Shown: piece after piece, positions 1-10,312 of the stretch
How positions within the stretch are numbered: position 1 is the first letter of the stretch
Layout: every line of letters starts with the position of its first letter
Assembly: GCA_024803745.1 (NCBI GenBank)
Contig: JANJXV010000099.1
Coordinates: 806,001 to 870,000 of the forward strand
Direction of reading: 5' to 3'
Length of the DNA stretch: 64,000 bases
From: Megascapheus bottae
Lineage: Eukaryota; Chordata; Mammalia; Rodentia; Geomyidae
The notes under the pieces: generated by a model
Seen by the model: the letters and a program-made list of their open reading frames with translations, nothing else
What the model was told of the DNA's origin: nothing
Databases searched by the model: none
Position numbers and translations under genes: made by a program

Positions 1-2481
1 AACACATCAACAGGAGCAAGGACAAAAATCACATGATTTTCTCAATAGATGCGCAAAAGGCATTTGACAAGATCCAAAACCCCTTTATGTAAAAAGATGT
101 GGAGAAACTAGGAATCCATGGAACATTTCTCAATGTAATAAAGGCTGTGTATGAGAAACCCACTGCTAGTAGTATACTTAATGGTGAAAATCTAAAGCCA
201 TTCCCTCTAAAATCAGGAACAAGACAAGGATGCCCACTCTCTCCACTCCTTTTTAACATAGTACAAGAATTCCTAGGCATTGCAATAAGGCAAGAAGCAA
301 GCATAAAGGTGATCAAAGTAGGGAAAGAGGAAATAAAACTATCCCTCTTTGCAGATGACATGATTCTGTATTTAAAGTATCCTATAGACTCTACTCCCAA
401 GCTCCTTGAGCTGATTCAAAGCTTGGGAAGGGTAGCAGGCCATAAAATCAACCCTCACAAATCAACTGCCTTCGTTTACGCCAACACTGAGAGGAACGTG
501 GCAACAATCAGGAAAGAAACTCGTTTCACAATAGCCTCAAAGAAAATGAAGTACCTAGGAATTAGATTAACTAAGAATGTAAAGGACCGTTTAGATGAAA
601 ACTTTAAAAATCTAAAAACAGAAATTAAAGCAGAACTAAGGAAATGGAAAAGCCTCCCATGCTCCTGGATTGGAAGAATCAACATTGTCAAAATGAAAAT
701 CTTGCCAAGGGCTATCTACTAATTCAAAGCAATACCCATCAACATCCCAATGTCATTCTTTAAAGAAATAGAAGAGGCAATTCAGAATTTCATATGGAAT
801 AATAACAGACCCCGCAGAGCAAAAACACTTCTTAGCAGAAAGAACAGCGCTGGAGGAATTTCAATTCCAAACTTTAGACTCTATTACAGAGCAATAATTC
901 TCGAAACAGCTTGGTACTGGCACAAGAACAGGCCTGAGGTCCAATGGAATAGAACTGCGGACCCTGATATTAAACCACAGACCTATGGCCAAACATAGAA
1001 TGGAAGAAAGATAGCCTCTTCAACAAGTTGTGGTGGCAGAACTGGTTAAGCACCTGCAGAAAACTAAATTTGGATCCTTCTTTGTCACCTTGCACTAGAA
1101 TTAACTCCAAATGGATCAAAGACCTGGAGGTAAAAGCTGACACACTGAAAAGTTTACAGGAAGGAATAGGAAATACACTAGGCCTCCGTGGCACAGGTCG
1201 AAACTTTTTAATAAGGACCAAGAATCACAACAAATCAGAGAAAGGCTGGATAAGTGGGACTGCATTAAACTGCACAGCTTTTGTATGGCATCGGATATAG
1301 CTAGTAAACTAATCAGGAAGCCTACAGAGTAGGAGAAGATCTTCACCAACCAAAAAACAGACAAAGGTCTCATATCTAAATATATCAACAACTCTAAAAT
1401 TAAATCACTCCAAAACTAACCTCCAAAGTAACACCCATCCCATTAAAAATGGGCCAAAGACTTAAAGAGAGTCTTCTCTGAAGAAGAAACAAAAATGTCC
1501 TACAGACACATGAAGAAATGCTCCACATCTCTGGTCATAAAAGAAATGCAAATCAAAACAACTCTAAGATTCCACCTCATTCCAGTTAGAATGGCCAGGT
1601 TCAGGAAAACGAATGACAACAGATGCTGGAGGGGATGTGGCAAGGAGGGATCATTACTACACTGTTGGTGGGAGTGCAAACTCGTTCAACCACTATGGCA
1701 AGCAGTGTGGCAGTGCCTCAAAAGGCTAAACATAGAACTCCCCTATGACCCAGCAATTCCACTACTTGGCATTTACCCAACAATCCAGAAACAAGGGCAT
1801 ACTTAACCCACTAGCACAACAATCTTCATTGCAGCACTATTCACCATAGCAAAGATATGGAACCAACCCAGATGTCCCTCAGTTGATGAGTGGATCAACA
1901 AGTTGTGGTATTTGTACACAATGGAATTCTATGCTGCTGTCAGAAAGAATGACATCGCCCCATTTGTTAGGAAATGGAAAGACTTAGAACAAATCATATT
2001 AAGTGAAGTAAGCCAGACTCAAAGGAACTTAGGCTCAGTGGTTTCCCTCATTCTTCATAATCAGTAGAAACATCGGGCTCTACTAGCAGAGATTTGCCAT
2101 AGAGAAAAAGGCCATATATAAGGCCATATAATGTGAAGCTAAATGAAAGGACCTCCAGGATATTGATACAAAAGCCACATAATGAATGATTGTTGTCCTT
2201 AATGTACTATGTTGTCTCTCATCTCGCTTGCTGTCCCTTGGTTATCCCATATTTGTATACTATCTCACTTTGTTATCTGTTATATTGAATTTATTTGTAT
2301 TTGGATATTTGAAATTTGATAGGGAAGGGGGGAAAACCAAGACGGGTGGTGGGTGTGGGGTTGGAGGGAAATGGGTACCAAGACATGTGAATGGGTATCA
2401 ATGTATGTGAATTAATGCACCTTCTATCTGGCAAATATCATCTAACCCTTTTACTAATTACAATAAAAAATTTAAAAAACA
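1..2481 (+). mobile_element. L1 3' half (ORF2 RT to 3' end), copy 1
   Basis: This is the 3' part of an L1 retrotransposon; its 5' side lies outside the window. It begins in the reverse-transcriptase domain (FSIDAQKAFDKI-like start, then [14 protein letters not shown]). The catalytic FADD box is intact at 348-359. The C-terminal cysteine-rich segment follows ([15 protein letters not shown] near 1,640). The 3' UTR has a G-rich purine run near 2,320 and the element ends in an AATAAA/A-rich tail at about 2,460-2,481. ORF2 is dead: stops at about 88 (TAA) and 719 (TAA), a deletion of about 25 bases near 990, and more frameshifts. The element ends exactly where the inverted-repeat arm begins. Confidence 0.93.
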
Positions 2482-2599
2482 GAAAGTTGTAGTGTGTGGG
2501 GAGGATGATTGGGTCAAATACATTTCTTCTTAGAAATATACCTCATCTGGTTGCCCTGGATTTTCCTGGCCTTCTTTTTAGAGAAAGGCCTGTTATACT

Positions 2600-2830
2600 G
2601 GATTTGTGGCTTGGCAATGATCTAGCATGTAGATCTTCGAGTAAGACATCCACAACTTCCATGCCTGAGACTCGAGTTTCCTGACCTTTGGCAACAGCAC
2701 AGCAACATCTTTCTTCCTCCTGAGCCAAAGGCCAAGTGAGCTGGCTTGAGTTGGTTGTTAGTTACAGTGGCTTGGTTACCAGGGTTCCATATTCTGTTCC
2801 ATTGTGAGGGAGGCAGGGTCACCTTTCAGG
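2600..2830 (-). pseudogene. Inverted fragment of RalGDS-like first exon (tentative)
   Basis: On the minus strand, from an ATG at 2,708, this reads MLLCCCQRSGN. It is the inverted copy of the segment at 20,567, which lies just upstream of REM-domain exons. A start followed by a cysteine run resembles the N-terminus of RalGDS-family proteins (established family knowledge), but the match is short. It is most likely a non-functional passenger of the inverted-repeat arm. Confidence 0.3.
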
Positions 2831-3114
2831 GCCCAATGACCAAAGATCCTTGCTCAGAGAAGACCTCTCCAAAGACATACTGGAGGCAGAATCTCTCCTC
2901 CAATCTCACAATATACATGTGGATGTAGTAAACAGCACACCTTATTTGTCCAATCCCAATATCTTCCACTAGGTCCAACTACCAGTCTGGTCTCAGGCTC
3001 AAGGAGCCTTTCTTAGGTAAGATCCACACTTAAGGGTCAATATTGCCCTCATCCTTTAGAAAACATTTGCTTCACATTGCCTTCTCTGCCTGCATTTTGC
3101 CCCTTGTCGAATTT

Positions 3115-3310
3115 TTTTTGTTTTTGCTAGCCTTGGGACTTGACCTCAGAGTGTGAACATGGTTCTTGGGCTTTCTTTAGGCTTTAGCTGTCCCACCGAG
3201 CCACAGCACCACTTGCAGCGTTTTCTATGTATGTGATAATGATGAATCAAACCTGAGTCTTTTTGCGTGGTAGCCAAGGACTCTACCACTAGGTCAAACA
3301 CACAGGGCAT
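3115..3310 (-). repeat. SINE, dimeric ID-like
   Basis: On the minus strand this contains the tRNA-derived box A/B pattern (TAGTGGTAGAGT and GGTTTGATTC), followed by the CACTGTGGCTC and CCTGAG-TTCAAG units typical of the local dimeric SINEs. It lies in the left inverted-repeat arm; the opposite-strand counterpart is at 19,990-20,170. Confidence 0.75.
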
Positions 3311-3540
3311 CTTGCACATATTTTTGACGTCAATCTACTAGGATATTATTAGGTTTCTGTATCCTAATCACTTTTTTATTGATGATTTGCTTTGCTGTCA
3401 TGTGTAAAATATGCAAGAGGGAAAAACACAGAAGAATTAGTGAAATTTAAAAAAAAGCATTACACACATAGATAAGTGTTCATTCTTTGTAGGAGAAAGG
3501 ATATTTTGATATGATGATGATGACTTTATAATTACTATGT

Positions 3541-3735
3541 CAGCGTTGAGAGTTTGGCATAGTGGTAGAGTGCTTGCGTAGCATCCATGAAGATCTGGGA
3601 TTGATTGGTCAGTATCACATAGATAGAAAATCTAGATGTGGCACTGTCGCTCAAGTGGCAGAGGGCTAGACTTGAGAAAACCCGAGGACAGTGCTCAGGC
3701 CCTGAATTCAAGCCCCAAAACTGGTAGAAAATAAA
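3541..3735 (+). repeat. SINE, dimeric ID-like
   Basis: The head is GAGTTTGGCATAGTGGTAGAG, with a GGGATTGATTGG B-box, then GGCACTGTCGCTCAAGTGGCA and CAGGCCCTGAATTCAAGCCCC. The counterpart on the other strand at 19,555-19,750 is the second arm's copy. Confidence 0.8.
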
Positions 3736-4410
3736 AGAAAATCAAAATGCTTTTTACGAGCTAATTCACTCACAGCATTTCCTTCTGAAATCTTCGCTTC
3801 TGCATCTTGTGAAATACCCCTTTCCCTCAACGAAGACAAGAAAAACAGATCCATCCCATGGTTCACTGTGAGGCCACTGGTTAGGCTAAGAACTAGACGT
3901 GCAGCAACACATGAGTTTTATTCTAATACTTTCCAAACTTTGTACTCAAATATGCTACCTACTTACCAACTTATTTCAGTTATTCTTATTCTATACCTTT
4001 TCTTCTTCACTACAATATTCTTACACTCCTACGTTAATCCTCTTGTACCTCCCCTGAACTCTCTCTTTCTTTTTTTCTATCTCTGGACCTCTGCTGGTCT
4101 TTCAACCCTTATACTGCACGGATCTACTCTTGATGGCTGTTGAGCAATATTGTATATGTAGGTGGTTAATTATTCTCTAGGCTCAGAGGGACTTAAAGAC
4201 AATAGAGATTGGATTGAGAGGCTTATTGCTTTGGGTATAAATCGCTTATCAGTGGTTGTATTAGACTGGTCTGTAAGTGCACAAAAAGAAAGAGTGATAA
4301 TACCAATCAAAACTTGCGAACATCTAGTGTCTGCCAGCTACAGAGGTCTAGGTTGGTTATATCTGAAAAACTATAATCGTAGTTAGTAGTAATCTTGCTC
4401 CCATTGTCAA

Positions 4411-5415
4411 ATGGGCAGAACAAGAAACTCAAGAAAAATTTCAAATCAAGAAACAACATCCCCCACACAATGTAAACAGACAATGGAACAGTCACTGGCA
4501 AACCTAGAGGAGAGTCTTCCAAGTGCTACACAAATGCAATTGATAAACATCCTTAATGGAAAATGTGAAAATATAAAGAAATAGATAGTAGAGGAAGACA
4601 TAGCTGAACAAGAGGAAAGCATAAACAAAGTGATAAGTGAAAAAGAAGAAGCCATAAAGGAGGCCATAATAAAGGTTTTTCAAAGAAAGATGGATGAATT
4701 CATAGAATCCACAAATAAAAACGTGACCAAACTCCAGCAAATGTCCAAAGAAAATAAAGCTACTGAGCTAACCACTCAAAAGAAAATCAAGGAGATAAAG
4801 AAATCCATACATGATCTAAAACAAGAGATGCAAGGCATCAAAAATGAGCAATTAGAAGCAAGGGAGATGAAAAATAAAGTAGATAGTTTTGATAGCAGGT
4901 TAGACAATGCAGAGGAGAGAATTTCCGGGGCTGAAGATAATTTAGTTATTATAGAGAATGAACAGAAAATGAGTCAATCCAAATCTAGGAAATATGAGAG
5001 AGCGCTTCAGGAGTTCCAAGATACAATTAGGAAGCCTAATTTAAGGCTAGTTTGTATTGAGGAGGGCGTGGAGAAAGAGGTCAATGGTATTGGAAATATA
5101 CTTCAGGAAATCATCTCAGAGAATTTCCCAAATATCCAGAAGGGCAGGTCCATCCAGATACGAGAAGCTTTTCGAACCCCAAACAGGCCTGACCAGAAAA
5201 GAACATCCCACTGCCACATTGTGATCCGAACTGGATCAATAGAAATGAAAGGAAAGATCCTAAAGGCAGACAGGGAAAAGGGATCAGTAACCTATAAAGG
5301 CAAACCAATCAGAATAACCCCAGATTTCTCAGCAGAGACCATGCAAGCACGAAGTGACTGGAAGCATATATGTCATGCCCTTAAATCAAATAACTACCAA
5401 CCAAGAATACTGTAG
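4411..5415 (+). pseudogene. L1 ORF1 pseudogene, copy 1
   Basis: L1 ORF1p is an RNA-binding nucleic-acid chaperone of the retrotransposition particle. From the ATG at 4,411 the frame has a small insertion near 4,462 and a TAG near 4,583. It is then open from 4,630 to 5,415. Visible parts are a long charged coiled coil (KMDEF...QQMSKENKA...DLKQEM), an RRM-like block beginning PNLRLVCIEEG, and the C-terminal domain with REAFRTPNRPDQKR and PDFSAETMQARSDW. A conserved family glycine is a cysteine here (LVCIEE); copy 2 has LVGIEE. The frame is broken and not expected to be active. Confidence 0.88.
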
Positions 5416-5646
5416 CCAGCTAAGCTCTCATTCATAACTGAGGGAAAAATAAAAACATTCCATTCCAGGGAAAAGCTGCAACAATATGTCGAAACAAAAC
5501 CAACACTACAGAGAATTCTCAAAGATGCTCTATACATAGAAAACCAAGATAAATGCAACATAGGGAAAGAAATGTCACCTAAACAGCATACCATCTATGG
5601 ACCACAAGAACTGTCAGGACACAGGCCCTACTAAAAGCTTTTAAAA

Positions 5647-5998
5647 ATGGTAGGAACTAATAAATATCTCTCAATCCTAACTCTCAATATCAATGGACTT
5701 AACTCTCCAATTAAACGGCATAGGCTGTCTAGTTGGATCAAAAAGCAAGAGCCATCGTTCTGCTGTCTTCAAGAGACACATCTTACCCAAAAGCAATCAT
5801 CTTTTGAGAGTGAGAGGTTGGAATAAACTCTATCAAGCTAACTGCCCCATAAACAGGCTGGAGTTGCCATCCTCATATCAGATACAATAGACTTCAAACT
5901 AAAAATAGTAAGAAAAGACAAAGAAGGTTACTACATACTACTAAAGGGATCTCTCCTCCAGGAAGACATAACGATCCTAAATATTTACACACCCTTTT
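5647..5998 (+). pseudogene. L1 ORF2 endonuclease start, truncated, copy 1
   Basis: The ATG at 5,647 opens a frame with the apurinic-endonuclease start (LSILTLNINGLNSPIKRHRL, SWIKKQEPSFCCLQETHLT). Single-base indels near 5,790 and 5,850 break it. The L1 match stops after DITILNIYTP, before most of the endonuclease and all of the RT. It is a dead fragment. Confidence 0.88.
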
Positions 5999-6440
5999 GA
6001 AGATTCTCAAAAGATTGAAGATTCTGCCAGTGTAAGTTAGATTCCGGCATTGATATTAAATAATGCAATGAGTAGGGATTTATATTTGAAATATCACTGT
6101 TGACAAAATCTAACACACATTTGCTTAGTATTTGCTTTTGATTTCCCAAGAAGTTCAGTACAAGCTAACATGGGTGGCATATATCGACTGGGAGAAATAA
6201 TTCAGAATATGTGACTCATTTGAACAGGAGTCAGTGAAAAGATACCAAAAGCAGGATACCCATATTGTGATAATTTGTATCTTTTGCATATTTTGTGTTT
6301 GTTATTAATTCCATTTGTGGTGTACATTTCTAGGTAAAAACTTTTAAAATGTTTCCATACAATTTGTTATTTCAACAGCAAAAAAAGACATTTATATGCC
6401 TGATAAAATTCATAGAATCCAAATTTTTCCATATTATTTT
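5999..6440. other. No gene seen
   Basis: AT-rich sequence with no convincing ORF or recognisable repeat. It starts exactly at the L1 break. It is the same in copy 2 (38,557-38,985). Confidence 0.5.
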
Positions 6441-6890
6441 TTGTTTTTTCTTTTTTTTGGTGGGTCATAGATCTTGAACTCAGCTTGGGCACTATCCCTG
6501 AGCTCTTCAGCTCCAGGCTACCACCTTACCCTGGAGCCAAGCCCCACTTCCCATTTTCTAAAGGTAAATTGGAGATAAGTGTCTCAGGTCTTTTTGTGCC
6601 AGGACGGCTTTAAACCTTGATCCTCAGATCTCAGCCTCCTGAGTAGCTAGGATTATAGAAGTGAGCAACCACCCCATCATGCTCAGCTTTCTGGTTTTTT
6701 TTAAACAAGCCCTTTGGCTGGAACTCGGTCTGAGCACTGTCCTTCAGCTTTCCTCAAGCCTAGTGATCTTCTACTTGAGCCACAGCACTACTTCTGGTTT
6801 TTTCTGTGTATGTGGTACTGCGGAATTGAACCTTCGTCTTCATACAAGCACTCTACAACTATGCCAAACTCCCAGCCCCTCCACATTAGT
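6441..6890 (-). repeat. Two SINEs, minus strand
   Basis: From 6,441 to about 6,695 is a B1-ID composite: the reverse complement gives CTGTAATCC-like, CTAGCTACTCAGGAGGCTGAGATC and CTGAAGAGCTCAGGGATAGTGCCCA. From 6,696 to 6,890 is a dimeric ID-like element (GGCTGGGAGTTTGGCATAG-like head at the high end, CACTACTTCTGG linker). Confidence 0.8.
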
Positions 6891-7734
6891 TTTTATGATA
6901 GATCTTTCCATGCATCTAGGATGGCTAGAAATCCTTCTTGACTTTCCCAAGATCAGGGAGTATAGGTGTGTCCCATCCTGTGTGGCTACATAACCATTGT
7001 TTAGGGTACAGTTCTCTCTTCATTCTATCCATCTAGAGCAATTTTCATCTTCCATGTATAATCATTAAACATTCAGCTCCTGTTCCTCTCTACTCCATTC
7101 TCTGGAACCATCGTGCTTTTTGGCTCTAAGGGTTTGTTGATCCTTGGAAGCTCTGGAAGGGAAAACATACCCTAGCTCTTCCTTTATGACTGCTGTATTT
7201 TTAGTTTACTGTAATCAAGATTCATCTGTAAAATATAGTAAAATGTTCTTCCTTTTCAATGCATTGTTTTGCATATTTCTATCTTTTGATTATTATTAAT
7301 AGTTGTGAATGGATTCTCCACATATTTGTTCTAGTCTCTGCTTTCTCTTCCATTATGTACAAATCTAGAAATAGAAGTGTTGGACCATATTTCTATGTAC
7401 TTCTATATTTAGCACTTTTTTAGCACTCTCCACGCAATTTTTGATTGCTTTATATTCTTTACAGGACTATTCCAAAGTTCTACTTCTTCTCACTACCTTC
7501 CCAGTAATAGACTTTGAAAGTTGTTTTATTGTATGCGTGTGTGTGTGTGTTTGTCTGTGTGTATGTGGATCTTTTTGTTTAAAACTATATTTATAATAAC
7601 ATATTTAAAGTAATGATTTCATTGTAATTTTAATTTTTCTCATGACTGTTAATATTGAACTTCTTTCTACATTTTGAACTACTATTTCTATATATTCTTT
7701 TTAGACAATCATCTCCAATCTCCAATTTTTTTCC
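6891..7734. other. Non-coding stretch with a short (TG)n
   Basis: No gene seen. There is a TG/TGTG run at 7,530-7,566. It is intron or intergenic sequence upstream of the KRAB exons. In the intact copy 2 arrangement it lies more than 1.2 kb upstream of KRAB-A. Confidence 0.5.
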
Positions 7735-7826
7735 CTTTTTTTGTGGGGTAGTGGGGACAGTCATGGGGCTTGGATCTTGGGCCGTGAGCTCTTTAGTTTA
7801 AGGCTATTGTCCTACCCTGAGTATTG
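7735..7826 (-). repeat. SINE fragment cut by a deletion
   Basis: Minus-strand SINE (TGGGGCTTGGATCTTGGGCC, GAGCTCTTTAGTT). In copy 2 the corresponding element continues past 40,372. Here it stops at the deletion scar. Confidence 0.7.
7825..7826. other. Scar of a 1,795-base deletion that removed KRAB-A
   Basis: Copy 1 reads GAGTATTG|ACACAGCATAAG. Copy 2 has GAGTATTGCCCC (40,365-40,376) and AATAATGACACAG (42,161-42,173) joined by 1,795 extra bases. Both sides share TG at the break. The extra bases include a canonical KRAB-A exon, so deletion in copy 1 is the sensible direction. Confidence 0.9.
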
Positions 7827-7868
7827 ACACAGCATAAGCAATAAATCTCTACTCTTTCTAATTTACAG

Positions 7869-7958
7869 GGCCCGGTGTTCCTAAACCTGTATTAATTGAC
7901 AAGCTAGAGCACTGTGCAGAACTCTGGATAGGAAATTCCTCTGACAAGAATATCACAG
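7869..7958 (+). pseudogene. KRAB-B exon of zinc-finger gene, copy 1
   Basis: KRAB-B boxes support the KRAB-A box in recruiting the TRIM28 (KAP1) corepressor. This 90-base exon has acceptor AG at 7,867-7,868 and donor GT at 7,959-7,960 (CAG/GTGAGT). It reads in phase 1 as PGVPKPVLIDKLEHCAELW and on. The VPKPVLI-x-x-LE core fits the family better than copy 2's VPIPVLI. The exon itself is intact, but the gene is dead in this copy: the KRAB-A exon is deleted upstream and the next acceptor is mutated. Confidence 0.85.
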
Positions 7959-8097
7959 GTGAGTGAATGCATCTTCATATTAATGTTGGAGCCTAAGCCC
8001 CATTGGTAAGTTCATGTTGTGATGTACTGAGCAATAATATTCTTAGTTACCCTAAATCCTGTGTGGAATTCTTTGTGAATGAATCAAGAATCATTTT

Positions 8098-8262
8098 CTT
8101 TTCCCAAGCCTATGCTTGGTCTCAGGGCCTGAGCATGGTCCTTGGGTTTTCTCAAGGCTAGCTCTCTACTTCTTGAGTCATAGCACCACTTCTGGCTTTT
8201 TCTTTGTATGTAGTACCAAGGAACTGAACCAGGTCTTTGTGCATGCTAGCCCAAACCCCCGG
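8098..8262 (-). repeat. SINE, dimeric ID-like, in intron
   Basis: Minus-strand element (CTTGGTCTCAGGGCCTGAGCATG, CATAGCACCACTTCTGGC, GAACTGAACCAGG). The copy 2 counterpart is at 42,452-42,612. Confidence 0.75.
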
Positions 8263-8364
8263 CACCAAGAATCATAGGGTGATATGATGAATTCTATGTG
8301 GCAGTAGAGTTAAAGTTAGATTTCTCTGTAGAAATCACTGTGAAACAAAATAAAATGAGAAAGC

Positions 8365-8592
8365 CATGAGCCCGTGGCTCATGCCTGTAATCCTAGCTAC
8401 TTAGGAGGCTGAGATCTGAGGATCAAGGTTCAAAGACTGACCTATCACAAAAACACCTTAGACTCTTCTCTCCAATGAACCAATAGAAAATGAGAAGTGG
8501 GGTTGAGGCTAAAGACATAGGGCAGTAGCCTTGAGCTGAAGAGCTCCGGAAGGACAGCCAGGTCTAGAATTCAAGTCCCATGACCACAAAAC

Positions 8593-8644
<52 letters not shown>

Positions 8645-8664
8645 AAAAAAGAAAGAAAGAAAGA
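8365..8664 (+). repeat. B1-ID SINE with (GAAA)n tail
   Basis: GTGGCTCATGCCTGTAATCC head, GAGGCTGAGATCTGAGGATC, then GAGCTGAAGAGCTC and AAGTCCCATGACCAC. It ends in about 80 bases of AAAG repeats (8,585-8,664). The tail in copy 2 is longer and contains GGAA variants. Confidence 0.88.
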
Positions 8665-8804
8665 TATTTCATTTGTTTAAAACTAAGACTATAAATGATT
8701 GAGCAAACAAGGAATAAGTCAGGGCATTATTCTCTGATAAGGATAATATCTTTATGCTGGTAGGAAGAGACTGGTATTCAGAACCAGACCTTTCCACCAG
8801 AAAT

Positions 8805-9480
8805 TGAGCCTAGTGGTAGAGTGCTTGCCTAGCATGCACAAAGACACAGGTTTGATTCCTTATTACCACATACATAGAAAAAGCCAGAAGTAATGACTTC
8901 ATTGGTAGGGTAGTAGTCTTGAGAAAACCCAAGGACAGTGGTTAGGTCCTAAGTTCAAACCCAGGAATGGAAGGAAAAAAAACAACAAAGTTTCAATCAA
9001 CATAAGAAAATTAACTAGACAATGAGCTGGGGATTTTCTGGTCTTCCATGGTTCTGAGGGACAGGAGTGTTAGAAAAGGAATTTTTATAAGACTTCAAAT
9101 GGAAAGAAATAAATTTCAAAATTCCCACAAATACCTAAATTGAGACTTTAGTGAGAAGTTGTAACTGAAGGGATATAGGTGTAAGTCCTTACTCTCAAGA
9201 ATCGTTCTTGCTTGGATCAAAGGCAAACAGATTTATAAACCAAACTTGTGGCCGCTGAATCTAGAAAAAATTCGTGTTCCTCACTTAATGGTTAATAAGC
9301 AAACAGCATTGAAACTGGCTAAGGTAATCCTATCTGCTACTCAGGACCTGAGACTCTTATCTGTAGTTAACTCCAGAAAAGAGTATGTGGGGCTGTAGCT
9401 CAAGGATAGGGGTTATAGTCTTCTGCTGAAGTGTTCAGGGACAGGACCGAGGCCTATGAACTACAAAAAAAAGAAAAGAT
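8805..9480 (+). repeat. Two more SINEs in the intron
   Basis: At 8,805-8,980 is a dimeric ID-like element (GCCTAGTGGTAGAGTGCTTGC, GGTTTGATTCC). At 9,300-9,480 is a decayed B1-ID element (CTGCTACTCAGGACCTGAGAC, TGGGGCTGTAGCTCAAGGATAG). The 300 bases between them hold nothing I recognise. Confidence 0.75.
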
Positions 9481-9887
9481 AAGAAAGTTTTAAAAAGATG
9501 CAAAACAGCACAGTATTTAGATTATTTCTCAAAAATAAAAGAAAGGCAGCTATTCCTCAATGTATAAACAAAACAGTATTTGAAAAAAAAACAGCTGCAG
9601 GTATATTATAGGTAGTACTCAGCTTAAAACTGTAGCAATACATAGATGGGTAATTTCAATAAATATTTCCTGTGATATAAAAAGAGAACTAAAACACAGA
9701 AAAACATTATTGGTCATTGTAAAATATCATTTTCTTAATAGGTTAGGGAGAAAAGCATATTTTTCTCACAAATCAATTTCCACTTTTATATTTTAAAATA
9801 TCTAACACGTAGGATGGGAAAGTAAAGTCATTACCTTTACAGTAAGGAATATTTGTATCTCATGTATGTTTGTGTCTTTTTTTCTAT

Positions 9888-10312
9888 GACTCATTTTAGA
9901 TGTCCAGGTAATGGAAAATGTGTTCAAGACATGCCAGGAAAGTCCACATGAATGTCTTTGTGAAGTAGCAGTTGCAAGTAGTATCGAAGTGGAGGAAAAC
10001 GTGAGATTAACAACAACTTTAAATTTGAGCTCTACACACAATCCAGAGCTGATTAGTAATAACGGTAACAACTTAGGGGTGAGGACTGAGGAGTTCATTA
10101 AGTGTCAGAACATGCTTCTGTCTCCTAAGCCTGATGAGATGCATGCTGCATATAGATCTCGTATGTCACCTGTTCTTAAAAAATCCATCGGATATTCAGA
10201 GCATTTTATTCATGATTGTGACAGTCCAAAAGATCTGCAGTATCATAATTCTGTTCTCCCTGCCCAAGAAATTCTTCAGGGAGGGAGGAAAACTGCTAAA
10301 TGTACTGTGTGA
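9888..10312 (+). pseudogene. KRAB-ZNF last exon, spacer part, copy 1
   Basis: This encodes the spacer between the KRAB box and the fingers: ILDVQVMENVFKTCQESPHEC through to GGRKTAKCTV. It then hits TGATGA at 10,310-10,315. In copy 2 the acceptor is TTTTTTCTAG; here it is TTTTTTCTAT (G to T at 9,887), so the exon cannot be spliced at its normal site. Substitutions against copy 2 include LTTTLNL here and FARTLNL there. This copy is a pseudogene. Confidence 0.85.

Larger units (their letters stand above)
2482..3850. repeat. Inverted repeat, left arm, copy 1
   Basis: The reverse complement of this segment is found at 19,429-20,792, about 15.6 kb away. The match runs through unique sequence as well as two embedded SINEs, so it is a genuine inverted duplication. 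Anchors are the GTTGTAGTNTGTGGG start (about 2,485), the CCATTGTGAGGGAGG block (about 2,800), the GGAGAAAGGATATTTTGATATGATGATG block (about 3,492-3,520), and the GACAAGAAAAACAGAT end (about 3,835). L1 sequence abuts both ends of this arm. Confidence 0.9.
3851..5998 (+). mobile_element. L1 5' half (5' UTR, ORF1, ORF2 start), copy 1
   Basis: This element has its 5' part and lacks its 3' part, the reverse of ordinary L1 truncation. A 5' UTR-like stretch (about 3,851-4,410) is followed by ORF1 and the start of the ORF2 endonuclease. Homology ends abruptly after the ILNIYTP motif at about 5,995. What follows is not L1. The same break is found in copy 2, so it predates the duplication. Confidence 0.85.

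Noticed and set aside
3541..3610. tRNA-like box A/B sequences in many places
   Set aside because: They are ID-type SINE heads; no cloverleaf with intact anticodon arm and 3' acceptor pairing is evident.
7530..7566. TG run as a possible Z-DNA or regulatory element
   Set aside because: Short, length-variable between copies, and no promoter evidence nearby.
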